NCBI GenBank assembly: GCA_946902875.1 | Contig: OX336343.1 | Location: 22,615,596-22,679,595 of the forward strand | DNA length: 64,000 bases | From: Nematopogon swammerdamellus | Taxonomy: Eukaryota > Arthropoda > Insecta > Lepidoptera > Adelidae | Reading direction: 5' to 3' | Notes under the pieces: generated by a model | Databases searched by the model: none | Told to the model about the DNA's origin: nothing | Seen by the model: the letters and a program-made list of their open reading frames with translations, nothing else | Shown here: positions 42,513 to 51,911 of the stretch, piece after piece | Layout of the letters: the number at the start of each line of letters is the position of its first letter | How positions within the stretch are numbered: position 1 is the first letter of the stretch | Translations under genes and position numbers: made by a program

Positions 42513-42871
42513 CTTAGCTTTCCTCTTCTTTCGCAGTCCTCTTGATATATTCTGGATGGATGAGAAATCTTGAATGGAGTTTGTAGTGCGTTGTCGGGTC
42601 TTTGAATCTTCAGATTGAGTTTAAAGAAATGGGATTGTTTAGATTTTTACATAGAATTTAGGAAAATATGAAGAACGTGCCGGTTTGATTGACGGTTGAT
42701 TTGGAAATGAATTTTAAAACAAGTGAAATAAAAGTTTGTAAAAAAACCAGTCACGTTTTGGTGGCCTTTTGTTTAGTTTGAAAATTCGAATTGGTTTTTA
42801 CTTTTCTGATAGGTGTTTGGAAACTATCGGCATGGTTTTATTTTCAGCTTGGTTTTAGGCAAAGAGTTTGT
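42513..42871 (-). promoter_or_regulatory. Upstream region of the Cys-rich gene
   Basis: No recognised repeat. The minus strand has a plausible leader (CATCCAGAATATATCAAGAG near 42550) and AT-rich stretches, including TTTTATTTCACTTG near 42730. No clear TATA box is placed at a convincing distance. Confidence 0.3.
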
Positions 42872-42928
42872 ATTACGCCGCTGCGCTCCTTTAAAAAAAA
42901 TATTTTTAAAGGAGCGCAGCGACGTAAT
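42872..42928. repeat. 57-bp near-perfect hairpin
   Basis: ATTACGCCGCTGCGCTCCTT pairs with AAGGAGCGCAGCGACGTAAT around an A/T-rich centre, with one mismatch pair. It is upstream of the Cys-rich gene and may be a small foldback element. Confidence 0.85.
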
Positions 42929-43001
42929 GCAATCTGAATTTCGTGCTGAAATTCCGAGTCGCTACCCGGACACACCCGGATGTCTCTAGTTTGCGAAGTG
43001 G

Positions 43002-43340
43002 TTATATTCTCTTTGGTTTGCGATATTGCCGCAGGAAACGGTCGCATTTCTGGCGAGTCCCGAGCGGCCGTTTGCATACTTCCTTCACTGAACTTCTCAG
43101 AATCTTCGAGAATTGAGTCAGGCCCGAACCTCGCTCGGGTGGATTTACCCCCCTCGGTTCGTCGTTTGAGGAAAAGGACGGGAAGGATTCCTCCTCTCTT
43201 GATTGGCGATTGTTTGTAAATTGTATTATCTTCTTTTTTTTACTTGAGACCGCGAGCGGTCCTTTAGCCAGATTGACAACTGGCTTCTTATTAGCAATGA
43301 TGCTCATTACTGCCAGTGTCGACGTTAAATATACATACAC
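43002..43340 (-). CDS. Unrecognised 112-codon frame
   Basis: Starts MYVYLTSTLAVMSIIANKKP and becomes Lys/Ser/Arg-rich (KGPLAVSSKKKKIIQFTNNR). The hydrophobic first 15 residues could be a signal peptide or chance. No zinc knuckle, coiled coil or known domain is seen. It could be ORF1 of a LINE or not a gene. Confidence 0.2.
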   Translation of the reverse strand: MYVYLTSTLAVMSIIANKKPVVNLAKGPLAVSSKKKKIIQFTNNRQSREEESFPSFSSNDEPRGVNPPERGSGLTQFSKILRSSVKEVCKRPLGTRQKCDRFLRQYRKPKRI

Positions 43341-43360
43341 ATTACATTAGACAAAATTAT

Positions 43361-43675
43361 GCATCTCTCCCCGTGCATGTCGTAAAAGGCGACTAAGGGA
43401 TAAGGACAAGATGCCGTGCTAAAGGGTTGATAGGTTAGCCATCTCTCACCTTGGCACAGTCCTTACACCGAGTCATGCAGCAGGTGGGTCTTCGTGCCTT
43501 ACTTGCTGTTTGATAGTCATCTTGTATTGTCCTCTCGATTGTCCTAATACTTTGCTAAATGCGGTGGTTGGTGTTGTGCTGTAATTTTAAAGAGTACTTG
43601 CAGCACAACACCGACTACTCTGCTTACCCCAAATGTCGGGATGCAGCTTGTGGTATGTATATGTATGTATAATAA
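43361..43675 (+). repeat. K repeat, near full length
   Basis: Best copy: TGCATCTCTCCCCGTGCATG, GTCGTAAAAGGCGACTAAGG, GATAAGGACAAGATGCCGTG, CACCTTGGCACAGTCC, GAGTCATGCAGCAGGTGGGT, GTGGTTGGTGTTGTGCTGTA and CTTGCAGCACAACACCGAC, ending in a GTATATGTATGTAT tail. The layout (defined start, microsatellite tail, no coding) is SINE-like, but no Pol III boxes were confirmed. Confidence 0.7.
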
Positions 43676-44102
43676 ACAATTGCTAATGTTTCCTTGAACG
43701 CTGGATAATTTCTCGCCGCCGACATTACTTACGGGAAAGTTACATAACTTGTCGGGAATTTACATGGAAACAGTTTGATAATTCTGCGGTTTTGCGTGGG
43801 CGTGCGTGGGAAATCAGAAAACCGTTGCGCGACGACGTCGTCGGGCGTCTCGTCGAAAAATGCTCCGACGTCATTTCCTCGACGACTTTGTAACGTTTAC
43901 GACGAGAGTACGGTAGTACCTACGAGCAATGACGACGACACGAGGAGGTGACGCTGATGCGAAAATAGACCTTGCTACCGTAAATAGCCGGCATTCGGAG
44001 ACAAAAGATATCGTGAATCATATACTGAAATAGTTCGAGGGTATTTAGACTTTGAGAGTGTTCCAGAAGAGAATGTTTGCGTATGCAAAAGCGATCAAAT
44101 AT
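43676..44102. other. Spacer, CGTCG-rich patch
   Basis: 43825-43920 is rich in CGACG, giving small overlapping inverted words. No gene is recognised. Confidence 0.35.
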
Positions 44103-44104
44103 AT

Positions 44105-44430
44105 TTTTTTTATGGAAACTGACACGTTTGGCTACATCACCTACAACATCCGTGATGACAGCCCATAACACCGGGTGAACTTGGTGCCACGTCAGTGCTT
44201 CCCTTCGGTCGTGCCGGCTACACTGAACTGGATGGAAAACACAAACTATTTACACAGCCGTTTCGACCGACCTTTCATTCAGTGCGGTGGCACCAACCCG
44301 GGCGGGTTTAACCCTACGACCTAGTAATATAACAAGGGAGTCATATCCCTTAGTCGCCTTTTACGACATACACGAGGAGAGATGCAGTAGGGCTATTCTT
44401 TTAAAGTACCGGCCCCACACGATACAAAAA
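44105..44430 (-). repeat. SINE-S body fused to K head
   Basis: From left: poly-T, SINE-S tail and body, then TAATATAACAAGGGAGTCAT, ATCCCTTAGTCGCC and the rest of the K start (CATACACGAGGAGAGATGCA, TACCGGCCCCACACG). On the minus strand this is a unit with a K head, SINE-S body and SINE-S tail, the most complete of three such copies. Confidence 0.8.
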
Positions 44431-44548
44431 ATATAAACAACATTAAAAAAATTAAAAAAAATTATCAAATACCCCCATAGAGAAATAATATAACGTCTAT
44501 GAATGAATACCCCTAACTGCATTATTAAAAAAGTTAAATTACAGATTT

Positions 44549-45031
44549 AAAAAACCCCCGACCCTTAAAATGTCAAAAATAATAACATCGCTGCACCCAA
44601 TGCACCTAAGTAAATTCCCGCGCAGATCTGATTTTTTATATTTCATTTTCTTAGCGGTCCCGCGACTCTTTAAGTAAGTAAATGGAAATTATTTTTGAAT
44701 TTTTAAGGGTCGGGCGCACAGATCAAGTCGGGCGTTTTTGAAATTTGTAATTTTAACTTTTATTTCAAGCTTTTTAAAAAAAACCGCATGCAAATCGGTC
44801 CACTTTTTAAGATATTTTTTTTTATTACGTAATTAGTAATTATACTTGATTACTTGATAACAAACATAGCTAAGAACCATCCCGATTAAACAAGCTTCCT
44901 AATAAAATAAAACAGCATCCAAATCGGTCCATCCGTTTGGGAGCTACGATGCCACAGACAGACACACACGTCAAACTTATACACCCACGAGTCGTGTATA
45001 CACCCCTCCGTTTTTTGCGTCGGGTGTTAAT
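44549..45031 (-). repeat. W repeat, longest copy
   Basis: Starts AAAAACCCCCGACCCTTAAA, then CCGCATGCAAATCGGTCCAC, AACATAGCTAAGAACCATCC, CATCCGTTTGGGAGCTACGA, a CAGACAGACACACACG microsatellite and TTGCGTCGGGTGTTAATTAC. The left 200 bp matches the loop of the foldback at 27.6-28.05 kb. Confidence 0.6.
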
Positions 45032-45344
45032 TACTTTTATCATTACCAGTACTAGCTGGTGCAATTACAATATTATTAACAGATCGAAATTTAAATACTT
45101 ACCTCATTGACCCTGCAATCTGTGGTCAAGGTTGCTTACCTATACGCGGTAATGATTTCCCCGCATTTCTACGAATTAATTATCTTATCATTAACCGACT
45201 TCTTTTATACACTTTTTTAAAATGTTTTTAAACCACGCGCTCTTAATATTTTTTTTTCGAATTTTTTTATTGTATGCTTTCGGGAATATATTGTATTGAA
45301 TACATGAATACATACATATTATATATTGCACTGAAATAAAACGA
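45031..45344. other. Spacer, nothing clear
   Basis: AT-rich; no gene or repeat family is recognised. Confidence 0.4.
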
Positions 45345-45562
45345 GCGCGGTCAGTATTTGGATGGGTGACGGCTCGACCGTTGGAGGCTGACCGTGGTCC
45401 GGATTCCACGTAAAACTATAGGTATCTTCCCTTCTTACCATACTAGGTGGTAGAGTTTATCCCGCCCGGTTTGGTACCACCGCACTGAATGAAACGTCTC
45501 GTCGGTCGAAACGAGTATGTAAATAGTTCGTGTTTTCCATCCAGTTCAGTGTAGCCGAAACA
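45345..45562 (+). repeat. SINE-S, both ends truncated
   Basis: Begins inside the 5S-like head (GCGCGGTCAGTATTTGGATG) and stops at GTTCAGTGTAGCCGAAACA, with no tail. Confidence 0.8.
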
Positions 45563-45721
45563 ATAGTTTAAACTTGAAACAAAATTATATAATATTATAA
45601 TAAATCTTTATACTATAATTTATTAATTGTACTAGTAATTAATTACACTTTGTTGGAACCGCTGTAGGTTTTCCCGATTCCCGAAATAATAAAAAAAATG
45701 GAATAATAAAAAAAACATTGT

Positions 45722-45830
45722 TTTATGTAAACTGGCACGTTTGGCTACATCACCTACAACATCCGTCATGTCAGCCCATAACACCGGGTGAATTAGGTGC
45801 CATGTCAGTGCTTCCCTTCATCTTGAACAT
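45722..45830 (-). repeat. SINE-S tail
   Basis: Poly-T-like start, ATGTAAACTGGCACGTTTGG and the standard tail to GTCAGTGCTTCCCTTC. Confidence 0.8.
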
Positions 45831-46186
45831 GCCAACATGTAGTCTCTCGAGTGGCTAATTATTTTTAAAGTTTGTTTGTTTTGTTTTAGTTTAGGTAATT
45901 ATTTGATAGGTAGTTTTAGTTTCTATTTTAATTTAATTACATTCGAGTTAATTGTATTTATTAGATTTAAAATATAAATTTTGACATGCCAAAGTCGACG
46001 AGGTAATTAGTTGGGATTCGAGCCAACGATTACAAGTCCCTATCGAAATAGTTTCCGTCTGACAGGCTTAGCGGAGAATAACAAGTCGCTTCCATGAATG
46101 AGACTATTCTCGGATGGAATGCAGAAGTGAGGGATGATGAATGGACGAAGGTCAGCCCCTCACTCACACTCATCCGCATCTCATCG
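45831..46186. other. Spacer, nothing clear
   Basis: AT-rich in the first half. No gene or repeat is recognised. Confidence 0.4.
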
Positions 46187-46598
46187 GCGGGTGGCCGAGT
46201 GGTTTGGGCATTGACTTCTCATGCGAGAGGTCCGCGGTTCGAATCCGGTCGGCCTGTACCTACCAATGAGTTTTTTCTGACGAAAAAATTTAGTTGCACA
46301 CCTACACCTGCTGCTTCACCGTTCGGAACCGGTGTAAAACTGTAGGTCCCTTCCCTTGCCCCTTACTAGGCGGTAGGCTCAAATTGTAGCCGACTGGATT
46401 GGTACCACCGTTCCGGATGTTAGATGGTCGGTTGTGTTCTCCTCTAGTCCAGTATAGCTAATAGCAATCGAGGGAAGTCTCCGGTATGGCACCTACCTTC
46501 TCGGAGGTGATATTGGCTGGTCGGTGCATGTGCTTTGGCCCCTCCGACTCAGCCACCCATACCGGATTACATAAAACAAACAAAAAAAGAAAAAAAAT
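46187..46598 (+). repeat. SINE-T, full length
   Basis: The tRNA-like head has GGCCGAGTGGTTTGGGCATT (box A region) and GGTTCGAATCC (exact box B) 37 bp later. The centre (AAAACTGTAGGTCCCTTCCC, CTTACTAGGCGGTAGG, TTGGTACCACCG) is shared with SINE-S. The tail (TGTGCTTTGGCCCCTCCGAC, CAGCCACCCATACCGGATTA) differs from SINE-S and resembles the LINE-C 3' end. It ends in an A-rich run. The tRNA of origin is unclear because the anticodon arm has a short loop. Confidence 0.8.
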
Positions 46599-46865
46599 TG
46601 TAATGTCTGTCCGTCTGGGAATATTGACTGAGCTCCAACGAAACCTTATGTGGCTGATACGGGGAACTCATGGCATAAGTACTCAATTAGGTAATTAAAT
46701 TTTATAACTTCGCCATGCGTCCGGCCAAAGAACTATTAACAAAAAATGTATCAAAAAGTAATGAACGTAATTCCCTAAAATGACCGCTGTCGGACGGATG
46801 ACGTTAGTAAAGCCGTCAATCCACTGGAGACTAACAGGCTATTACAACATATATTTTCCTTATCG

Positions 46866-47313
46866 ATTATCGCAGCACTCGTCGCAGAGAGACTGAGCAC
46901 CACAGATCAGAGAAGTGAGCACCCTTTTGTTGTTGACAATTCTTTGTCGGACCGCTAGAGTGTGGAACTGTCTCCCGGCGAGTGTGTTTCCCGAATCCTT
47001 TATAACCTGGGTGTCTTCAAACGTCGTAGGGACCGACGACGTAACGACCGAAGGTAAGCACTGACGTGGCACCAAGTTCACCCGGTGTTATGGGCTTACA
47101 TCACGGATGTTGTAGGTGATGTAAGCCAACCGTGTCAGTATCCATAAAAAAAAAAAAAATCAACGGGCTAGACAGCCTAGCAACAGTCCGCAAATCTGCT
47201 GGCATGGCGCCTCACTGAGCGTGGTTTCGAGAGGAGAGGGTTTTTGGCTCTGTCGACTGTACCATTATTGGTCCTTCGACGCAGCCACCCATGTTGGTTT
47301 ACATAAAAAAAAT
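46866..47313 (+). pseudogene. LINE-C 3' end interrupted by SINE-S
   Basis: Left part (46866-47035) encodes a degraded C-terminus (HPFVVDNSLSDR-type then VWNCLPASVFPES equivalents). Right part (47160-47313) continues with ATCAACGGGCTAGACAGCCT and ends GCAGCCACCCATGTTGGTTT with an A-run. The SINE-S lies in between, in the codons after FKRR. Confidence 0.75.
47040..47159 (+). repeat. SINE-S tail inserted in LINE-C
   Basis: 5'-truncated copy beginning ACGACCGAAGGTAAGCACTG and ending in an A-run. A short CGTCGTAGGGACCGACGACG palindrome at its left border may be junction filler. Confidence 0.8.
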
Positions 47314-47475
47314 GCAAAGGAGGTGTGTTATATATAAGTTTGACACCTCTGTCTGTCTGTGTGTGTGTGTAGCATCGTAGCTCCCAAACGGATGCGCCGA
47401 TTTGGATGCGGAATTTATTAGAAAGCTGGTTTAACCGGGATGGTTCTTAGCTATCTTTGATAAAGACGAATAAAG
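47314..47475 (+). repeat. W repeat, opposite orientation
   Basis: GGTGTGTTATATATAAGTTT, a GTCTGTCTGTGTGTGTG microsatellite, TAGCATCGTAGCTCCCAAAC and TTCTTAGCTATCTTTGATAA: W reversed relative to 11.7 and 44.8 kb. Confidence 0.65.
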
Positions 47476-47481
47476 ATCAGA

Positions 47482-47656
47482 GGGCCTAGTCCGAGTAGGA
47501 CAGCTACGTAAACGTCAAACACCGATCGAATTGAGTTTTTATGTATGGGAGCACAACACGCTCACCGCGGCGCCACTAGAGAGCTCCCTTCATAAAAACT
47601 CAATTCCATCGGTATTTGACGTTTACGTAGCTGTCACGTAAACTCGGACTAGGTCC
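47482..47656. mobile_element. Foldback MITE
   Basis: Arms of about 65 bp: AGGGCCTAGTCCGAGTAGGA, then CAGCTACGTAAACGTCAAAC and GAATTGAGTTTTTATG on the left, complemented on the right with a few indels. GATCAG occurs on the left border (47475-47480) and again at 47660-47665, a possible target duplication offset by two bases. It is inserted at the end of a W repeat. Confidence 0.75.
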
Positions 47657-47669
47657 TCCGATCAGCCGA

Positions 47670-48363
47670 TTCGAAGATCATCGGCACTTTTCCTAAATTC
47701 GTGAAGAAACTTCTGCTGTAAAATGGTAATATCTCTATCCACAACAAAGATACACGGACGGAGGCCAAAAGTACCCTGAGTTGCTTAGAGAAAAGGATGG
47801 TACCTACGGCCGTGTTTGGTCGACTTGTATGGGGGCACTGCGGGGCGTGCCCCCAGATTTATTACACTTTCACTCGTCGCCTAAACTGAAATAAATTTCT
47901 TTGAGAGAGTAGGTATATAATAATGTACGTACTTGGTGATTTCATATTTGCGCTTCAATAAAATTAGCTAAATCGAATTTCACACGAGCGGAGCCGGGGG
48001 CACAGGTAGTAATTTATAACATTCCAACCCAGCGATCAGAATATATCGTTCGTGGTGGAAAATAGGCTTTAGTCAGTGGGATGGGAACTGGGAAGGTGGT
48101 AGTGAGTGAGTGAGTGAGTGACCGTGGCATTTGCGCAGCCGGGGTGGCGGGCATGGTAGTTGCGCTCGACAGGCGGCCATTGCCCGTCCGCAGTGAGCTT
48201 CGCCGCGCCACCGCTAGATGGCGTGGGTTAAATAAACCGTTTTCGGAAACATTCGCATGTTAGAAGATGCCCGAAAAATACTTTATGGAGAAAATTAACC
48301 ATAGGGAAGGATGTCAGTCTAAACTTCAAAGCGGCAATGGGCTGGGCAAGTCGGCCTACTTAG
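47670..48363. other. Spacer, nothing firm
   Basis: GAGT microsatellite at 48101-48120. The GC-rich stretch 48120-48235 has no recognised domain in any frame. Confidence 0.35.
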
Positions 48364-48465
48364 ATGACGACGACCGTTGGGGTAACCGTGTCCACTGCAC
48401 TGGCGGCCGCGGAAGAAGTGTGGGAAGACCACTCGCCAGGGGGACGACGATATCAGGTATGTCGG
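48364..48465 (+). pseudogene. RTE-clade LINE, C-terminal scrap
   Basis: GACGACGACCGTTGGGGTAA followed by TGGGAAGACCACTCGCCAGG translates, with frameshifts, as DDDRWGNRV and GRSVGRP-like words. Lepidopteran RTE C-termini have DDRWGKxV followed by VGRPPTRW. Confidence 0.55.
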
Positions 48466-48530
48466 CGGAAAAAGTAGTTCCGTACCGCTCTAGTACAAAT
48501 TATATGACTGTGACTGATTATATGATTGTA

Positions 48531-49215
48531 ACTAGCTTTTGCCCGCGGCTTCGCTCGCGTGAAATTCGTATTTAAAAAGAAGAAAGTAGTTAAGTAAATA
48601 AATAAGAAAGAAGGCCGAGCTGCGTTTCCTGCGCCTGAGTCATAGGCGCCGACTCCGTGGGTGCTCGGGGGCTCCAGCACCCACGAGCGGTGAGTAGTGG
48701 GTGCGGAGCACCCACGACGATAGATATAAAAACCGATCAGTAATCGGATTTGAGCTATGATAAAAGTGCCTTATTTACTTCCTTTAAGCCTTTGAGTGGC
48801 CGCATTTACACATTCACACGAGTGGCGCGGCGAATAGCGAACGTTATAGTACTCCTATAATTCTATACCATGCAATAGATAGAATATCGTGAAAACATTG
48901 TGCGAAAAATTTAAGAAGCGTATGTCCAGCAGTGCGGACGGCAACACGCTGATGATGATGATTATTATTCAATCTAGAATTTTATACTTACCTTCTTTTC
49001 TTCTCTTCTACCTATAACATTTAAACAAGTGGCTAAATTAAAAAAAAAAAAAAATTACTTGAGCACCCACGAGGATTTCTAAAAGTCGGCGCCCCTGGGC
49101 CTGAGTTATTTCGGCGCGCGGAACAATTCGATTTTTATGAGAGCCACATCTTAGCGTAACCGGAACTCAATTGTACGAGGAATTGTATTTAGCCTATCCT
49201 GTGTCACGTATATTA
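48531..49215 (+). repeat. P repeat interrupted by a hAT MITE
   Basis: P starts ACTAGCTTTTGCCCGCGGCT and resumes after the MITE with TATTTCGGCGCGCGGAACAA, continuing to TGTGTCACGTATATTAG. Confidence 0.8.
48641..49098. mobile_element. hAT-type MITE with 8-bp target duplication
   Basis: GCCTGAGT is present on both sides (48633-48640 and 49099-49106). Ends are CATAGGCGCCGACT on the left and AGTCGGCGCCCCTGG on the right, an inverted pair of about 14 bp with the CA...G hAT pattern. Subterminal GTGGGTGCTC / GAGCACCCAC words repeat inside. Near 48920-48965 there is an RTE 3' tail (GCGTATGTCCAGCAGTGCGG, then GATGATGATG). No transposase is encoded. Confidence 0.8.
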
Positions 49216-49254
49216 GTTAAAATGTTCTCGGGATGCTCGGGCCCTTTGCCACAG

Positions 49255-49350
49255 ATTACTTAGTCCCTTAGTCGCCTTTTACGACATGCACGGGGAGAGA
49301 TGCAGTGGGGCCATTATTTTTAAGTACCGACCCCACATGGTATTTGATAT
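49255..49350 (-). repeat. K repeat, 5' segment
   Basis: GTCCCTTAGTCGCCTTTTAC, GACATGCACGGGGAGAGATG, CAGTGGGGCCATT and TACCGACCCCACATGG. Confidence 0.7.
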
Positions 49351-49548
49351 TGATATTTTATTAATATCAATATATTATGCCTTTGTTTTGTAAAGTATGT
49401 CTAATGTAATGTTCTTACGATTACTTTAAGAATTATTTTAGTTGAGCATTACGCTACTGAGTTGTGACAGCACAGATGTATAAACTATTCAATTTTATAA
49501 TGTTCCTGCCAGCGCCACTGTCAACGGAAAACTAAAAAGGTAAAAAAA

Positions 49549-49556
49549 TAAAGGAA
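49549..49556 (-). terminator. Pol III terminator of tRNA-Glu
   Basis: Run of seven T on the minus strand (A-run on the plus strand, GGAAAAAAAG) about ten bases past the tRNA 3' end. Confidence 0.7.
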
Positions 49557-49565
49557 AAAAAGTTA

Positions 49566-49637
49566 TTCCGATACCGGGAATCGAACCCGAGCCTCCTGGG
49601 TGAGAGCCAGGTATCCTAGCCACTAGACCATATCGGA
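49566..49637 (-). tRNA. tRNA-Glu(CTC)
   Basis: 72 nt with a fully paired acceptor stem (TCCGATA/TATCGGA) and A at the discriminator. The D arm carries GTCTAGTGGCTAGGATAC. The anticodon stem is CCTGG/CCAGG around the loop CTCTCAC (anticodon CTC). The T arm is TCGGG/CCCGG with loop TTCGATT. Box A and an exact box B (GGTTCGATTCC) give an internal Pol III promoter. A T7 run follows on the minus strand near 49555, a good Pol III terminator. There is no intron, the CCA is not encoded, and no mispairing suggests a pseudogene. It stands alone among transposons. Confidence 0.95.
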
Positions 49638-49837
49638 TGCTGACGTGCGAGCTGAAATAATAATAGCCGTTCAGTCACGCGGGTCGCGTCATCGCGTGTT
49701 GCCAAATGTTACCGCTAGGTGGAGTCATGTGGAGTGAAGGCCATGCCACCGAATATTATATTCCATGCGCGCGCTTTCAACAGTTCAAAATTATATTTAT
49801 TTATTTATTTTACTATTTTAGTTTTACTAATAATTAT

Positions 49838-50090
49838 ATCGTGCTAAAGGGCGACGGGTTCGTCACCTCTCACCTTGGCACGGTACTTCCACCGAGTCAT
49901 GCAGCAGGTGGGTCTTCGTCCCTTACTTGCTGCTTGATCGATTTAATCTTGTTCGAATACTTTGCGAAACGTGGTGGTCGGTGTTGTGCTGTAATTTACT
50001 AGAGTACTTTCAGGACAACACCGATTACTCTGCTTACCCTGATTGTCGGGATTCAGCGTGTGTGATATGTATATGATATATGTATGTAAT
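49838..50090 (+). repeat. K repeat, 5'-truncated
   Basis: TATCGTGCTAAAGGGCGACG, CACCTTGGCACGGTACTTCC, GCATGCAGCAGG-type block and GATTGTCGGGATTCAGCGTG, ending in a GTATATGATATATGTATG tail. Confidence 0.7.
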
Positions 50091-50497
50091 AATTAATCTG
50101 TAAGGGATGGTCATGGAGTAAGTTGCTTTGTTTTATGAAATATTGTGTTATAAGTCCGCCTTTTATAAAATTTATATTTAAGTACAATAAAGGATATTCT
50201 ATTCTATTCTATTCTATTCTATTCTATGATACTAAAACTAATTTGACGATTTAGAAATATTTTCAGTATGTGTGTATGTTCCTCCATAACTCTTAAACCG
50301 ATCATCCGAATTCGATGAAACTTGTGACACAGGATAGGCTAAATAAAATTCAGTTCCGGCTACGCTAAGATGAGGCTCACATAGAAACCGAATCGTTCCG
50401 CGCGCCGAAATAAAGGTACGGTAGCGAGCGGGCTTCTTTCTTCTTTTTTTTTTAAATACGAATTTCACGCGAGCCAAGCCGCGGGCAAAAGCTTGTA
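50091..50497 (-). repeat. P repeat with a short (ATTCT)n-tailed insertion
   Basis: Complete P on the minus strand. An extra about 75 bp at 50152-50226 ends in six ATTCT units, the tail of an otherwise lost repeat. A related ATAGA-rich piece lies in the P copy at 34.12 kb. Confidence 0.8.
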
Positions 50498-51102
50498 TAG
50501 CAATAAACATGCAATAAAGGTCCCTGACATACAGCTGCTTACATAAAGGCTTCTTACAGTGGAGGGGTTTCATAAAATATTAATTAATTTGCTACCTTAT
50601 TCATCTTCTATTTAGTTTTTTTTACACACTCGGCTTTTTTTGTTTTATTTTTTTTAATAATATGTGTTTTTCTTTTACTTATTTTTTAGAACAGTGAATG
50701 TATCTATAAATCTAGTCTAGTATATACTGCTAACAGGTTAAATTAGTGGTTCGTTGCGTTGTTGGTACGGGCGGCGCGGCGCGGGGCGACGACGCGACGA
50801 CGACGCGACGGCCGCGACGGGTATACATCAGTACAGTATAGGTATCTACAAGTTGTTTATCGGCGACTTGTGCCCATTCAAGAATACCAAAGAGGGAGCC
50901 TCCCTCACCATAGTCATCCATAGTCACCATTCACAATTCACACAAACGTGTAGAGTCGCTATCACTGGCGAGTGGCGAGTGGCGAGAGGGGCAAACGAAA
51001 CGGTGATACCATCTGAGGAATGTTAATTTACTGCACACGAACTACGGGAGGGCAGCGGGCAGGCGACTAGAAACCTACGCTAGCAACAACATTATATACA
51101 TA
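50498..51102. other. Spacer with a GC-rich patch
   Basis: 50760-50825 is dense in GCGACGACG words. A candidate minus-strand exon precedes it (next entry). Elsewhere nothing is recognised. Confidence 0.4.
50828..50930 (-). CDS. Candidate short exon, function unknown
   Basis: The minus-strand frame starts MVTMDDYGEGGSLFGILEWA and continues QVADKQLVDTYTVLMYT before entering Arg/Ala-rich low-complexity translation of the CG-rich patch. The acidic-hydrophobic composition is more protein-like than neighbouring frames. GT dinucleotides in GTAGAT and GTACTG could serve as splice donors near 50840-50855. I do not recognise a family. Weighed against it: short, no acceptor or partner exon found. Confidence 0.25.
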
Positions 51103-51277
51103 CTAGCTTTTGCCCGCGACTTCGCTCGCGTTAAATTCGTATTTAAAAAGAAGAAAGTAAGTAAGCCCGCTACCGCACCTTACACCGAAACAATTCGGTT
51201 TGTATAAGAGCCCATTTAGCGTAATGGGAACTGAATTTTTTTAGCCTATCCTGTGTCCCGTATAGTTAAATGAGCTT

Positions 51278-51774
51278 TTTTTTTTATTGACAGCGCGACA
51301 TATGGCGCCGAGCCACCCATAAGGTGTCTAACGACGCCCATGGACATTCAGTCGTATGCGGGGGTTGCGAATGCCATGCCGGCCTGACAGGTGCAGAAGA
51401 AACAGCGTGGGTGACAACACGGATCCTTGTGGTACGCCGGCGTTCACTGACATGGCGTCCGACGAGCAACCGTCCACTAGGAAGGAACTGAATGCTACGC
51501 CCGTGTAGGAAGTCGGCGATCCAGTCACAGAGGCCAGATGGAAGTCCGTAAGCCGGCAATTTGCCCAAGAGCGACTTGTGCCAAACCAGGTCAAATGCCT
51601 TGGCTATATCAAGGCCAATTGCCAAGGATTCACCATGACCTTCAAGCGATTTCCCCCAAAGGTGAGTGACGTACGCTAGAAGATCACCACGAGATCGTTT
51701 TGGCCGGAAGCCGTATTGCCGATCACTGATGAGGTCATTCGTAATTCATGAGCTGCGCATTGATAATGCGCTCC
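51278..51774 (-). pseudogene. LINE-A, deleted copy with target duplication
   Basis: Flanked by GAGCTT at 51272-51277 and 51775-51780. From the minus-strand 5' side it encodes RQYGFRPKRSRGDLLAYVTH, GLDIAKAFDLVWHKSLLGKL and SVNAGVPQGSVLSPTLFLLH. It then jumps directly, near 51395, to the LINE-A untranslated end (CCTGACAGGTG complement, GGGTGGCTCGGCGCCATATG) and poly-A. The second half of the RT, including YADD, is deleted while both the RT start and the 3' end are kept. Confidence 0.85.
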
Positions 51775-51911
51775 GAGCTTGTACTAAGTTTCATCAAATT
51801 CGGATGATCAGTTTAAGATTTATGGAGGAATATACATACATACATACAGAAAATATTTCTAAAATTCCTCAATTTAGTTTTAGTATCATACATAGAGTCT
51901 ACAAACGCAGT

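Noticed and set aside
42382..42573. Collagen-like plus-strand frame (GPQGPQ-type)
   Set aside because: Antisense shadow of the Cys/Gly/Pro-rich minus-strand gene; the minus strand has the better start, stop and polyadenylation signal.
46187..46260. Functional tRNA gene
   Set aside because: Boxes A and B are good, but the anticodon arm is not a proper stem with a 7-base loop, and the sequence continues into a SINE body and tail.
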